Part shown: piece after piece, positions 1 to 11,340 of the stretch
Layout of the letters: each line of letters starts with the position of its first letter
How positions within the stretch are numbered: the stretch's first letter is position 1
From: Ricinus communis
Taxonomy: Eukaryota > Streptophyta > Magnoliopsida > Malpighiales > Euphorbiaceae
Length of the DNA: 64,000 nucleotides
Assembly (NCBI RefSeq): GCF_019578655.1
Contig: NC_063259.1
Location: 8,420,001 to 8,484,000 of the forward strand
Direction: 5' to 3'
Made by a program: the position numbers and the translations under genes
Notes under the pieces: generated by a model
The model's database searches: none
What the model was told of the DNA's origin: nothing
The model's input: only the letters and a program-made list of their open reading frames with translations

Positions 1-1535
1 CATCAAGCAATAAAGCTAAGCAATTACATTCGATACATACAAAGAGAAAACCCTATGCAACCCACTAAGAAAGAACTCCCAAATTAGGGAACTCATTGAA
101 GAACGATAGAAACTTTTCTTAAACCCGAAAAAGGTAGAATTGGATTCCCATCCCCTTTTTGATTCAACAGCTTCCTCATCTCTTAGGACTCACAGAATAA
201 CGAATAACGATGACACTTGAGGGTTCCCCTGCATCAGCATCATCAACATCTTTTCTTTCTTTGCTTCTAATTTTTATCTTTTTTATTTATGAAAACATAT
301 TAGGAATGTATTAAAATGATTATTCTATATATTCCACATGATTAGATTAGGATTATCTTTTTTATTGAACATGCTGATTTTATTGGATTTTGAATCTAAT
401 AATAAGAACACTTAGGATTTTGAAACTGATTTGATTAGATTTTGAATTTGATCAGGTAATTAGGTTATATTTTCTTTCTTGTCAATTATACATATTCTAA
501 CCTAAGTTTTTCCCTTTGTGCATGTAAAAAATCTGTTTTTGGCGCGAAGATCGAGTTAAGGCCGTAAGAAGCCTTTCCAAGGCTCTAAAGCCGATCAATT
601 CTTCACCCTGAGCCAATCGGCTTTATATATAATTAGGCAGATTTTTGGGTTTTTTGATATATTTTGGCAGTTTCTAGCACTGTAGCTTAGTTTTAGGATT
701 TTCTTTTCATTTCTTTTAGTTGTAGATAGGTTGTAATAGCTACATTAATTTCTTGTACTTTATTTTTTTTATCTGTGATGGATGTCCAAATATATACTAT
801 ATGATTGCCTAATTAAAATATGATGGATAGACTTAGGCATTAAAATTGGACCTGCCATGAAAACTGTAGTTTATTAGCTTAATTAAAATGGTAATTGGGC
901 TTTAATTAAAATCTATATAGATTTAATAGTTTTTTCGATGCATGGTTAAATTAAATTGGGCTACATTAGATTTAGGGTCACTATGTTAGGTCTCTCTATA
1001 AAGAATAGTCAATTAGGCTTAAAAGGCTTGGTAATTAAAGCATAATTTGTAATAGGGCTAGAATAGGCTGGTCTTATACATAATTGATTAGTAAATTAGG
1101 TTAATAACTTCAAACATGGGCTGGGCTTAATAAAATGGGATAAACTTAAGTGGACCTCACATGTTGTAGTGTTTGATATGTAGAAATATATTATGCTGCA
1201 TTCATAAGGAATAGCCTATTAAATACTAAAATTAAAGATAAAGTATATACAAATAAGGAAGTTGCCTTTCGGATCCATCTCTAGATTTGTGGTGTAAGCT
1301 TCCTTATAGAATCGAGAAACGTCACTCATTAGTAAAAGTATCCTGGTTAATAGGGTGGCGACTCCCATCTCCGTGCTAGTCTCTATGACTAATTACATGT
1401 TCCCGATTAGGTTGAAAAGCCTTGCAGTACCATAGTCGTTAAAGACACTTGGGTGCGCGCCTGAAACTGCCACCCACACTCACTATGAGGTGCCATCAAC
1501 TATTGATAGCTAACCTTGTTTACTCATCCTCGTGT
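1..1535. other. AT-rich non-coding DNA with an LTR-like end
   Basis: I see no reading frame with family similarity. The stretch near 1350-1380 contains GTGGCGACTCCC and is followed near 1450-1485 by GC-richer sequence with repeated CACCCACAC-like runs. This resembles the 3' part of LTRs from Tat-type gypsy elements, and weaker relatives occur near 23.5-23.9 kb and 33.7-33.9 kb. No second LTR or target duplication could be matched, so solo LTR or fragment is an inference. Confidence 0.3.
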
Positions 1536-2952
1536 GCATAACAAAATCAATCTAAGTTCATAAAGAGTCAATGATATATGTTTGATTACTATTGAGGATA
1601 CCAATTGGTTGTGGCATAGATGTCTAGGACATATCAACATGCATTTGATTTCAAAGTTGGGTCAAAAGGATCTTATTAGAGGTCTACGTAAGCTGAAGAA
1701 TGAGAAAGATCACATATAAGATGCTTGCCAAAAAGGGACACAAACAAGATCCACTATTAAATCAAAATCCATTGTATCCACATCTGAGCCATTGGAATTA
1801 TTGCATTGTGACTTATTTGGTCTATCACTCCTCAAAGTCTAAATGGTAGTAAATATGCTTTTGTGATAGTAGATGGCTACTCATGATTTGCATAGGTTCT
1901 ATTCATTACATCAAAAGTAGACATCTACTCTACATTCATCTATTTCTGTAAAAGAGTCTAAAATGAGAAAGGGCATTCTATCACCTCCATTAGAAGTGAC
2001 CATAGGAGGGAGTTTGAGAATAAGTTATTTGATTCATACTACAAAGAACATAAGATATCTCACAATTTCTCAAACCTAAGAACCCCTTAACAAAATGGAG
2101 TAGTAAAGTGAAAAAATAGTACCCTAGCATAAATGGACAAAACTGTATTACATCAGAGAAGCCTACCAAAATATTTCTAGGCGAAAGCCACAAATACAGC
2201 CAACTACATACTAAATAGCGTCATAATCATGAGTAAAACACCTACTTATATGCATTTAGATGTAAGTGTTTCATATTGAATAATAAGAAGGATTACCTTA
2301 GAAAAATTTATTCAAAATCATATGAGGGTGTATTTTTTATTATCTAATGTCTAGTAAACCATATAAAGTGTTCAATAATCATACTCTAATTCTATGCATG
2401 TAATCTTCTATGAATCTAACCATGCTCAAGAAATAAATATTAAGAATGTTGATTCAAATAAGGAAGAAATAAAAGGTGATGAAAAGGATGCAAATGTCTA
2501 GGAAGAAAAGAAAGAAGAGGAAGTAGACGTCTACAACAATAAGGAGACATCTAACGATAAGGTTGAGACATCTAATCCTACACTAGTAGACATCTCTTAA
2601 TCAACAGACATCAAATCTACTTAAAGATTGGAAATATCATCGAAACTATCCAAGAGACAATATCCTGGATAGTCCATCACAAGGAAGGCGGACTAGAGTT
2701 GCTTACAAACGCTTACATGAAAAAATTGCCTTTTTTATAAGCAAATTGAAAGAAATCAAGTATGAAAGCTCAAACTAATGAAAATTGGATATCTTCTCTG
2801 TAGGAAGAGCTAAATCAGTTTGAAAGAAATCAAGTAAGAAAGTTGGTACCCAGCTAAAGAAGTAATTTGTCATAAGAACAAAATAGGTATATAGATACAC
2901 TGGATAAGCAAGTTGATGTTATCAAAATGCTAGATTAGTCACCCAAGGCTAC
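1536..2952 (+). pseudogene. Copia (Sirevirus-type) pol remnant: pre-integrase, integrase, start of RT
   Basis: Translating the plus strand in shifting frames gives the GAG-pre-integrase signature (WLWHRCLGHINMHLISKLG near 1605-1660), the integrase core (IRSDHRREFENKLF near 1990-2025, then RTPxQNGVV near 2075-2105), and the segment before RT. The last codons before the break read ARLVTQGY (about 2929-2952), a conserved RT N-terminal motif that resumes at 12328 with NQGEGIDFDETF. Stops and frameshifts are frequent, so it is dead. An acidic, Lys/Glu-rich stretch at about 2440-2600 is the usual variable linker between integrase and RT. The protein would have catalysed integration and reverse transcription of a Ty1/copia element. 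Confidence 0.85.
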
Positions 2953-3669
2953 TGTAAAACCCGAACCTGCATGAATTACTGACCTAATAACTAAAGGCAG
3001 GGTTGGGTAGCTCATATAGGCCAAAAGTAAACCCCTAGGTGTTAGTAGTAATTCATTTAACTTTTATAAGCACATCGAACCCACAATCACTTACTAAGAT
3101 AGGATGGGGTGTTATAATCTTTCCCATTCAGACTTCTAACATCCTCTTAAGAGTTAGGCCATGGCCCAATAGTCTAGAATCGTAGTCCACTAAGCGGGTC
3201 ATGGATTCTAATGGTGGCTCGTACAGATTCTAGAGATTTATAAAGACCCAGCTTTTATGAATTATTGATCTAACAGCTAGAGGCGGAGTTGGGCCTGTCC
3301 ATGTGGCCCAAAAGTCAACCCTTAGGTGTTAGTAGTAACTCATTTAGACTCTTGTAATCATATCAAACCCAGAATTACTTTCCAGTGTGGGATAAGGTGT
3401 TACAATCTCTCCCTAAATCAAATCTTTAACATCCTCATTAGAGCCAGGCCATAGCCTAATAGCCTGAAATCATAGCCCACCAAGTGAGTCATGGATTCTA
3501 GAGGTGGCTCGCATGGCTTCTGAAGGTGGCTCCCACTGACTTCCTAGGATATAGCACTTAGATCTATATAACACTTAGTTCTATACTCGAACTGGCTAGC
3601 AAGTTGCTCTGATACTATTTGGTCCCGAGCCTACATGAATTACTGATCCAACAACTAGAGGTGGTGTTG
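2953..3669 (-). mobile_element. TRIM-like non-autonomous LTR element, left part
   Basis: The insertion begins TGTAAAACCC at 2953 and ends GATGTTACA at 12322. It is flanked by GCTAC (2948-2952) and ACTAC (12323-12327), a 5-bp target duplication with one change. Removing it restores the copia RT frame exactly. Units of about 165 bp that share the core TAGGTGTTAGTAGTAA occur at 2953-3119, about 3248-3405, and split across the gypsy insertion at about 3628-3669 plus 12209-12322. Just inside the last copy, GCTCTGATACTATTTGGT resembles the complement of a tRNA-Met primer site, so the element points to the minus strand. No coding capacity is visible. TRIM identity is inferred from the short LTR-like ends and the absence of genes. 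Confidence 0.6.
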
Positions 3670-4660
3670 TGATATGAATACTGCTAACTTCTGCCAAACT
3701 TGTATTCAATGTTGATGCCTTTACCAAGGTTCATTGACCTAATTAAGAAAAGAAACTCTAACTCCGAATAAGACCTTTAAATAACTTGTACTTAAGAACC
3801 TTAATTATAAGGAATTAAAGGTCGTTTAACATAAATAAAAGTTTAGATTAAACTAAGTTTATAAAGTACCAAGCTTTCACTTGATAATTTCACTAAGTTC
3901 ATAAAGAATAAAAGAAGAGAATTAGCTCAAATAATCAATATTCAACAACTTAAAAATATAAAAAATTCACTCTAGGCTTATACAAGCCTTAGAAAACTCT
4001 AATTCTAATCTAATAAGGAATTATATCTTAAATAGAATAAAGGCAACCTTTCTAACTAAAAAATATAAGTAAAATAAAATCCTAATAAAATTAAAATACA
4101 TGTGTGACCTATCTTCATCCCATTTAGAGAGGAATTTAACTTAATTAAATTACAAATAACTTCCTAAATTCGTCCAACCTTAGCCCACAAACCAAATATA
4201 ACATTTGGGCTTAAACATATAATAAGCGGCTCATTATTGAGTATTGGACTCCAAACAACTTGATTTGATAGTTTTGGGCCTATATTGACTTGATCATGCC
4301 TCTATATATCGAATTAAGTTGATAAGAATATTTTGAGGCCCATTATCTTGACTAAGCCCAATTTCACTTGGACTTTGAATCTTCAACCCAAGCTTCAATT
4401 GTTACTTCACAAATGTTCCTAAAGTATCCTTGAATTTCTTCATGCGGGCTCTAGTCATTAGTCCATCATATTTAAGTGACTTATGCACAATCCTAGTTGG
4501 AGTATGACTCCTAATTGGAGTAGAATTCCTAAATGGAATAGGACTCCTAGTTGGAGGAGGACTCCTAGTTGGATTAGGACTCTTAATAGGAGTAGGATTC
4601 CTAATTGGAGTAGGACTCCCAGTTCGAGTAGGATTACTTGTGCTTGTAGGATTCGCATCA
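3670..4660 (-). repeat. 3' LTR of the minus-strand gypsy element
   Basis: It aligns along its length with 11341-12203, sharing for example the runs near 3780/11460 (ATAACTTGTACTTAAGAACC) and near 4310/11965. It is about 130 bp longer than the other copy because it holds more units of an 18-bp repeat at 4495-4645. The C-terminal end of the pol reading frame lies inside this LTR. Confidence 0.85.
4495..4645. repeat. 18-bp tandem repeat array inside the LTR
   Basis: About eight imperfect copies of an 18-bp unit (consensus near TAGGACTCCTAATTGGAG) lie in tandem and encode PTP-rich hexapeptides on the minus strand. The paired LTR keeps only about two units near 12140-12180, so the array has expanded or contracted since insertion. 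Confidence 0.85.
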
Positions 4661-4675
4661 TTCACTCCTTCCTCA
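4661..4675 (-). other. Polypurine tract of the gypsy element
   Basis: Read on the minus strand the sequence is GAGGAAGGAGTGAA, directly before the LTR start TGATGCG. It would prime plus-strand DNA synthesis, and it fixes the LTR inner boundary at 4660. Confidence 0.75.
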
Positions 4676-4839
4676 TGAGGACTCATCCTCGAATCATCAA
4701 CCTCATCAGAATTGAAAGAAGATAAATCAGCAATATTAAAAGTAGGACTAACACCATAATCACCGGGCAAGTCTAACTTATAAGTATTATCATTAATCCT
4801 TTCTAAAACTTGGAAAGGACCATCACCTCTAGTACTTAA

Positions 4840-5954
4840 TTAAGACTTCCAAATACTAGGAAATCTTTCTTTTTTAAAGTGAACCCAAACCCAATCACTA
4901 GGTTCAAAGGCCACTTTCACACGCCCCTTATTAGCTCTTTGGGCAACTTTCTCATTCCTTTTCTCAATGTTCAAGCACACCATTTCTTGTAATGCTCCAA
5001 CAAAATCAGCTTTCTTTTGACCATTAAAATCATCTCTCATATGCAAAGGCAAAGTAGATAAAACTATTGGACTCAAAGGAATAAAACTATAAATAATCTC
5101 AAAAGGATAATAATAAGTAGATGAATGCACACTACAATTATAAGTAAACTCAATATATGGCAAACAATCTTCCAAAGATTTCAAATTCTTCTTAATCAAT
5201 GTCCATAATAATTGACCCAAAGTGTGATTTACTACCTCAGTTTGACAATCAATTTGGGGGTGACATGTAGTAGAAATGATAACGTAGTCTCCAATTTATC
5301 CCACAAGTTCTTCCAAAAATAACTAAGGGTTTTGTATCCTTATCACTAACAATAGTTATAGTCATATCATGTAAATGTAAAATCTTTCTAAAGAACAAAT
5401 GAGCAATATGTAGTGCATCGCTAGTCTTATGATAAGCAATAAAATGTGCCATCTTAGAAAAAATAATCTAGAACCATAAAAATAGAATCATGCCCATGTT
5501 TTGACTTAGGTAAACCCTAAAAAAATCCATACAAATATCAATCCAAGGCATACTAGGTATAGGTAGTGGTATATATAATCCATGAGGCTTAGATTTAGAC
5601 TTAGCTTGTATATACACAATGCACTTATCGCAAATTCTTTGCACATCTATGTGCAAGTTAGGCCAATAAAAGTGATCATGCAAAACATCCAAAGTGTTAG
5701 CAACTCCAAAATTCCCAATAAGTCCAACCTCGTTTGCTTCCCTTACCAAAGTTCGCAAAAGTTACTCTTAGGCAGACACAATTTATTATCCTTACATAAG
5801 AATCCATTATGCCTATAGTACTTTTCAAATGCAACCTTTTCACATGCATGACAAAACTTGCTAAAATAATGGTCATCAATATATAAATTTTTAATATACT
5901 CAAACCAAGTAATTTAGCATCAAAAGCGTTAAGAAGCACATACCTTCGAGACAA
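4840..5954 (-). pseudogene. Gypsy integrase remnant
   Basis: Reading right to left: the end of RNase H and linker near 5954 (SRRYVLLNAFDAKLLG), the zinc-binding region (HDHFYWPNLHIDVQRICDKC near 5650), the catalytic core with WIDICMDF (first Asp, near 5540), the segment around 5250-5450, and the C-terminal part with NCSVHSSTYYYPFEIIY and VWVHFKKERFP (4840-5150). Several stops and frameshifts separate these blocks. The enzyme would insert element DNA into the host chromosome; this copy cannot be translated intact. Confidence 0.8.
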
Positions 5955-6026
5955 CGCATCACCAACTATGTTGTCCTTACCTTGTTTATACCTTATAATA
6001 TATGAAAAGGATTTGTTAAACTCACT

Positions 6027-6310
6027 CTAAGTTGCATGACGCTTGTTAAGCTTTTGTTGACCCTTCAAATACTTCAAGGATTCATGATCAGTGTGAATCA
6101 TAAACTCTTTAGGCCAAAGATAATGTTGCCACATTTGCAAAGCCCTCATTAATGCATACATCTCCGTGTCATAAATTGAATACTTCAAGGCTGCCCCACT
6201 TACCTTTTTACTAAGCAATTGGCTTTTCTTCTTGCATAAAGAATGGCTCTAAATTCTAAACCTGAAGCATCACATCCAATTTTAAAAGTATTAGAAAAGT
6301 TGGACAAATA
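6027..6310 (-). pseudogene. Gypsy RNase H remnant
   Basis: The minus-strand frame at 6027-6218 reads through [20 protein letters not shown] and [14 protein letters not shown], the central and C-terminal RNase H motifs of Ty3/gypsy elements, including the TDH Asp. The upstream part, to about 6310, is in another frame ([18 protein letters not shown]). It would degrade the RNA strand of RNA-DNA hybrids during reverse transcription. Confidence 0.8.
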
Positions 6311-6361
6311 AAGTAAAGGGGTAGAAATCAACTTATCCTTAAATGTGTTAAACACTTTCTC

Positions 6362-7110
6362 TTAAGCATCTCTCCACTTGAATCCCACACTCTTCTTGAT
6401 TACTTCAGTCAATGGAGCGAGAATAGTACTAAAATCACGAGCAGATCTTCTATAAAAGCTTACCAAACCATGGAACGAGTGAACATCTCCAATAGACTTA
6501 GGTCTAGGCCACTCTTTGATTGTATTAACCTTCTCTTCATCTACTTCAGTGCCTTGCATGCACACCACAAACCTAAGAAACACAAGATTGCTCATGCAAA
6601 AAGAACATTTCTTAAGATTAGCAAACAATAATGTAAAACATGGTTCATTAATCTCATGAAAGTACTAGGCGCATTAGTTAATCCAAAAGGCATAACGAAC
6701 CACTCATATAAGCCACATTTTATTTTAAAAGCAGTTTTTCACTCATTACCCCCTTTCAGCCTAATTTGGTATGAACCACTCTTAATGCGTCATGCAACTA
6801 ATCAAGCATGTCATCTAAACAAGGAATATGATGTGCATATTTTGCCGTTATTTTGTTCACGGCTCTACAATCAATGCACATCCTCCAAGTTCTATCCTTC
6901 TTGGGTATTAACATAATGGGCATGGCACATGGACTCATGCTCTCACAAATCAAGTCTTTATCTATTAACTCCTCCCCTTTTCATTATAACTCCTTTGTCT
7001 CCTCGGGATTACTTTGATAAGGTGGTCTATTTGGAATTTGTGAACTTGGAATGAGGTCAATTTGGTGTTCTATCGCTCTTAAAGGTGGTAAACCTTTTAG
7101 AACTTTCTTG
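6362..7110 (-). pseudogene. Gypsy reverse transcriptase remnant lacking the catalytic DD block
   Basis: Minus-strand reading gives the N-terminal RT segment (IEHQIDLIPSSQIPNRPPY near 7070), the fingers motif ([21 protein letters not shown] near 6890-6930), palm sequence, then [11 protein letters not shown] (near 6660). It continues at once with the downstream block [16 protein letters not shown] (6628-6580). In the family, about 35 codons including the FDD active site lie between those two blocks, and here they are absent. The connection region (VNTIKEWPRPKSIGDVHSFHGL) follows. This is an internal deletion in an already stop-ridden copy. Confidence 0.82.
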
Positions 7111-7589
7111 AGAAATAGATCTTCATATTCCTTCAAAAGAGAAACAAATACACTAGGTAAAGAGTTGTTAAGATCGTTAGTAGTAACACATGCCTCTTTG
7201 TATAATCATAGGCATGCAAGAAAAGTAGGCTCTCTTAACATCACTTCTTTTACATAAAAGCTTATTTGTTTCTTTTTTATCAATCTCTTCTTTCACATGC
7301 GCCTCTCCTCTTTTTTGTGCATCCACTCTTTGCCCTTATTTTTCTACTCTTTGCTCATACCTCTCATTATTTTTCACACAGCTCCCATTTTGCTGCGCAT
7401 TCTTTTCCTTTTCTCTCATATATATTCATTCTCTCTCTTAAAATTCTTTAATCATGATACACTTCTTTTGGTTATAAAGGTGAAAGTACAATATCTTTTC
7501 ACTCATTATAAAAAATACCTATTAGACTATCCATCATACTTTACCCTCCTATCGGATTTCCATGAACACTCCAGAAGTACATGACCAAC

Positions 7590-7800
7590 TTACATGGGTA
7601 CAACATCACAATGTACTTCAACTACATATTTATCCAGAAAGAAAGAAATTAGATATTGTTTGGTAACTTTAACTTCCACACAATCATATAACCATTGCAG
7701 ATTATATGGCCTAAGGCAAGTTAAGTTTTTCCACCAAATAAGTGCTACAAGCATTGGTAGAACACCCACTATCAATGATCAAACAATATACCCTATCTTG
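7590..7800 (-). pseudogene. Gypsy aspartic protease remnant
   Basis: On the minus strand near 7790-7755 the frame reads LIIDSGCSTNA, the DSG catalytic signature of retropepsins. It is followed by the shifted frame 7590-7775 with RPYNLQWLYDCVEVKVTKQ. A frameshift separates the catalytic motif from the rest. The protease would cut the Gag-Pol polyprotein. Confidence 0.75.
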
Positions 7801-8971
7801 AATTTGACATCTTTGATGATAGATATTATCATATCTTTCTCTTCTTCCTTTGCTTGCACACTTAAAGAATGCCTCGCAACTAGAAACTCTTTTTCATTAA
7901 CTTTGCTTAAGTCATCTTCTATTTCGCTTGCGGCTTCAAGAGGTGACATCTCATCCTCCTTATCTTCACTATAAAACTCTCCATTAACAAGAATTATGGT
8001 CTTCTTATTTAGACAAGCTCATTGCATATGCCCTTTTCCCTTGCACTTGAAACACTCAATGTTCCTAATCTTGGGTTAGAGGCGTCTCAAGTTGCTTTGC
8101 ACTCCCTCCTTCATTGCCTCCTTTATTATTATCAAATTTAGAATTGGAGGTGTTTTTGTCTCCACTTTTCCAATTTTACTTCCAATTGGATTTTGTAATA
8201 GATAAACTAGGCTTGAAAGTTCTTCTTTCCATTGCCTTTCCACTTTGAGTGCCATATGGTACATGTCTTCTAACACCACATATGGATGCAATTCCATAAA
8301 AATAGTAATTTCTTTATTTAGCCCGCTTAAGAAACGAGCCATGGTTCACTCATGGTCTTCCTCAATCTTGTCACGGATTAAAGTCACCTCCATCTCTTAA
8401 AAGTACTCATCAACACTTCATGAACTTTGTGTAAGCCTACGAAGTTGGTTATGCAAATCTCCATATTAGTGATTCGGCAAAAGCCTCCTTCGCATGCCAT
8501 TCTTCATCTTTTGCCATGTAGAGATAGGTTCCTCTTTATTTCGCCTCCTTGATACTTTAGTTGGTCCCACCACACCAATGCATAGTCCGTAAACTCAACA
8601 ATAGCAAGCTTCACTTTCTTATCCTTGGAGTAGTTATGACAATCGAACATAAAATCCACCTTATTTTCCCATGCTAGATAAGCTTCGAGATCACTTTTGC
8701 CAAGAAAAGCAAGAATCTTCATCTTCATACTCCCAAGATTATTATTTTGCATTCAATGCCCTTGTACATTATCATCAATAGACTCATCTTTTTCATCATA
8801 CCATCTCCTTTTATGACCTGGTCTAATACGTGTTGGTTTTATATTATTGGTGTTGTAATTGGTGGCATTTTGATATGTATCCACTATGTACACTCGATCA
8901 CCAAATTCTTACACTTGTCTCTCTAAATGCTCCATGACTTGTGCTATGGTTGGCTTCGGTGGATCAACCAT
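7801..8971 (-). pseudogene. Gypsy gag remnant with zinc knuckle
   Basis: The likely gag start is the ATG complementary to 8969-8971, giving MVDPPKPTIAQVMEHLERQ. Core gag motifs follow: YLAWENKVDFMFDCHNYS and FTDYALVWWDQL (8752-8504), then FLSGLNKEI (8342). A CCHC zinc knuckle (CFKCKGKGHMQ-stop-AC near 8065-8020) keeps all four metal ligands but carries a stop inside. Gag would form the virus-like particle and bind element RNA. Stops lie at about 8900, 8756 and elsewhere. Confidence 0.8.
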
Positions 8972-9720
8972 GATAACCTATAATAAGAACTCAAAAGAAA
9001 CAAATAAACCTCACAAGTAACACTTTTCACGTGTTTACACTCAAAGAATTCCACTCACATTTGTGTTTCACTAAATTAGACTTTTATCCTCTAATGAGCT
9101 CACCACTTGCCTCTTACCCCTTGAATTATTTTCTTATAGTTCTTATGGAACTTAAGCTACTAATTATCAAATTAAACTTAATGCAATCCAACAAAGCAAA
9201 AAAATTTACTTAAAGTTAACTATAAGAATTAAGAAAATGTAACAAACAAAGACAAGAATCAATCAAGATAACAATAATAAAACTTGGAATAGGTGTTTAA
9301 AATCCCCCCAAACGAGAAGCTCTAAGAAACATCACAATTGAAATATGACAAAGGAATTGAATTTGAACTCAAGCAATGACTCTATGTGTTTTAGACCGAA
9401 TTGAATTCAACAAACTCAACTTTACCACAAATCATAGTTCTTTCATTTGGTGTCTTTTCTTTCTTTTCTTTTGCTTTCTTTTTTTTTTCTATATGTGCTA
9501 CGCTAACTTATAGCCAAATAATAATTTGTGTTAAATTGCTGCAAGTTTACAATGACAAGACACTAAGACTTGCAAACAAATGAATAAAGTAAAGATATAC
9601 TGAAAGATGATAAATTTGCTAGGATAAAGAAAAAGAATAGATTTACTTTTATATGTTAAAGAACGAATTTGGCATTTAAATAAAACAAATATAAATGAAT
9701 TGGACTATAAAAAGAACAAG
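8972..9720. other. Gypsy element leader, part between gag and the solo LTR
   Basis: Non-coding AT-rich sequence between the gag start and the solo LTR. It belongs to the 5' untranslated leader of the minus-strand gypsy element. I see no gene or motif. Confidence 0.5.
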
Positions 9721-9725
9721 GAAAA

Positions 9726-11178
9726 TGATGTGCTAAATCGTGTTAGCTACAATCTAAGGCAGTGTACCTATCGATGCAGTCTAGCACTAATGGCGAGTAT
9801 CAAGGTCGTATTCCTCGGGAAAGTGAAAGCCCAGAGTTACTCCTTTGTTCTTTGTTATATTAACCTACAATTAGCGATAAATAATTCCTAAACTAACTAA
9901 TAGCTACAAGCTAAGTTCTAAGGGAGATGCATGAGTAATTGATAAATGAGATAATCAAGGCAAGAAGACAAACCCAAAGGGAATCTAAACTAGTTGGCAA
10001 CCAAACAAAAGATAAAGGATCGGTGAGTCTAACTATGCTACCCATGGACGAATTCTTAACCGAATTCGGTTTCTCTCTCTCGATAACTGAATTCCTAAAC
10101 CTAATAACCTAAAGTTGGAATCTCTTCCTAGCGATTGATTCTTAAATTAGCATTAAGCTTTAATCCGCCTCTATTAAGCTTTGTTAATTCTTAATCCAGC
10201 TAGTTAATTATCCTTATCTCTAAGCGATTATTAACCAGTTCTTGCTATTCAAAATTCCAATTGCCAAACGGATTTCTCAATCTTATAAAGCAATCTAAAC
10301 ATCACAATTCACAACGTCTCATGAATAATGCATTATCTTATTAATACTGAAAGCAAGAAGAATACAAAATTATCCCAAATAATCCAACAATATAATATCA
10401 AGCCAACATAGTAAAGAAATCCCAATGGATTAAATCAATCTAGCTAATCATGTTCATTATCAAAATCCACAAGAATTCAATGACAACAATGAGTAAAAAG
10501 GTAGAGAAAACCGATTACACCCTTGGATGAGAGTAAACAGCCCCAATTTCTCTTGTTCGAATTGAATAGATTCTTATTCCTCTTGCTCGATTTGAAAACC
10601 AATCAATGAACCTCGCCCAATCTTCGATCTTTGAAGGGTATCCGATTGAAACCTTGATCCAAGTCTCCTTTTCCCTTGGTTTCGGCTCAGAAAACCCTTT
10701 GAGAAAGAAAAATTAGGGTTTTGGGACGTTCTCCCTCACTCCTTTTTTTCTTTCCTCTCTTCTTTCTTTTAACTAATTCCCCCTATCGTCGCCAACACGG
10801 CCGTGTTGGTGGCCGTGTTCCCAACACGGGCTGGTGTTTATGCCCGTGTTACTCTCTGTGGCCGTGCTCCCTAAGAACTTCCTTTTCTTTGATGTTTGAT
10901 GTATCCAACACGGCCGTGTTGGTGACCGTGTTGGGAACACGGCCAGTGTTGAAATCAACACGGCCATGTTCAGCTTCCTCATGCTCGTACTTAGCTTGTT
11001 TCGGCAACTTCGGCGTCCAATTATGCTCCAATTCTTCCCTTTATCATCCTTTGACTTCTTTTGGACCTAATGCACACAAACAAACGCATAGGGTAAGTGT
11101 TGGGACTAATTCACATCCAAATGTCTATAAAATCAATCTTAAAAACCCCATTTAGATGTGTGTATTTTACGCACATCA
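9726..11178 (-). mobile_element. Solo LTR of an Athila-type element
   Basis: The segment begins TGATGTGCTAAATC and ends GCACATCA. It is flanked on both sides by GAAAA (9721-9725 and 11179-11183), a perfect 5-bp target duplication. It is homologous over its length to the LTRs at 24268-25707 and 30473-31900, sharing for example ATCAAGGTCGTAT near the left end and the ATGTGTGTATTTTACGCACATCA terminus. No internal region is attached, so it arose by LTR-LTR recombination. It contains an array of CACGGCCGTG palindromes at 10794-10975; a 144-codon open frame there is a by-product of the repeats. Confidence 0.9.
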
Positions 11179-11326
11179 GAAAACGAATTGAATAAGAAAA
11201 ATACTCTAGACAAGAAAATGAATAACAAGGAAGAAAATAACGAATTGAGATTTTTTTAAAAAAATTTATACTAACGAAAATGAATTAACAAAAAAATTAG
11301 AGGATAATAATTAATCATTAGCTAAA

Positions 11327-11338
11327 GCTCTGATACCA
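11327..11338 (-). other. tRNA-Met primer binding site of the gypsy element
   Basis: The minus strand reads TGGTATCAGAGC, the complement of the plant initiator tRNA-Met 3' end, two bases from the LTR that begins at 11341. It primes minus-strand cDNA synthesis and marks this LTR as the 5' one. Confidence 0.88.
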
Positions 11339-11340
11339 AA

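Larger units (their letters stand above)
4402..4770 (-). pseudogene. C-terminal tail of gypsy integrase with six-residue PTP repeats
   Basis: The 122-residue open frame starts with PGDYGVSPTFNIADLS, the end of the integrase C-terminal domain in this gypsy family. It then enters an acidic segment and a Pro-rich tract of about seven six-residue repeats (pattern PTPIRS/NPTRS), encoded by 18-bp tandem repeats. It ends with a basic MTRARMKKFKDTLG block common at the pol terminus of this family. The frame crosses the polypurine tract and runs about 255 bp into the LTR. The start chosen here is only the first Met; the frame joins integrase sequence upstream across a stop near 4839. Confidence 0.75.

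Noticed and set aside
2953..3669. Cassandra TRIM identity
   Set aside because: Cassandra LTRs carry 5S rRNA-like sequence, and none is visible in these units.
4483..4725. Plus-strand frame with NWSRTPSW-like repeats
   Set aside because: It is the antisense of the 18-bp array that encodes the PTP repeats of the gypsy pol tail.
10794..10975. Regular palindromic repeats that could suggest a CRISPR array
   Set aside because: Units are short, unevenly spaced, variable, and lie in LTRs of a plant genome; there are no cas genes.
10721..11155. 144-codon plus-strand open frame
   Set aside because: It lies within the palindrome array of a solo LTR, has no family similarity, and similar frames appear in homologous LTRs by repeat composition.
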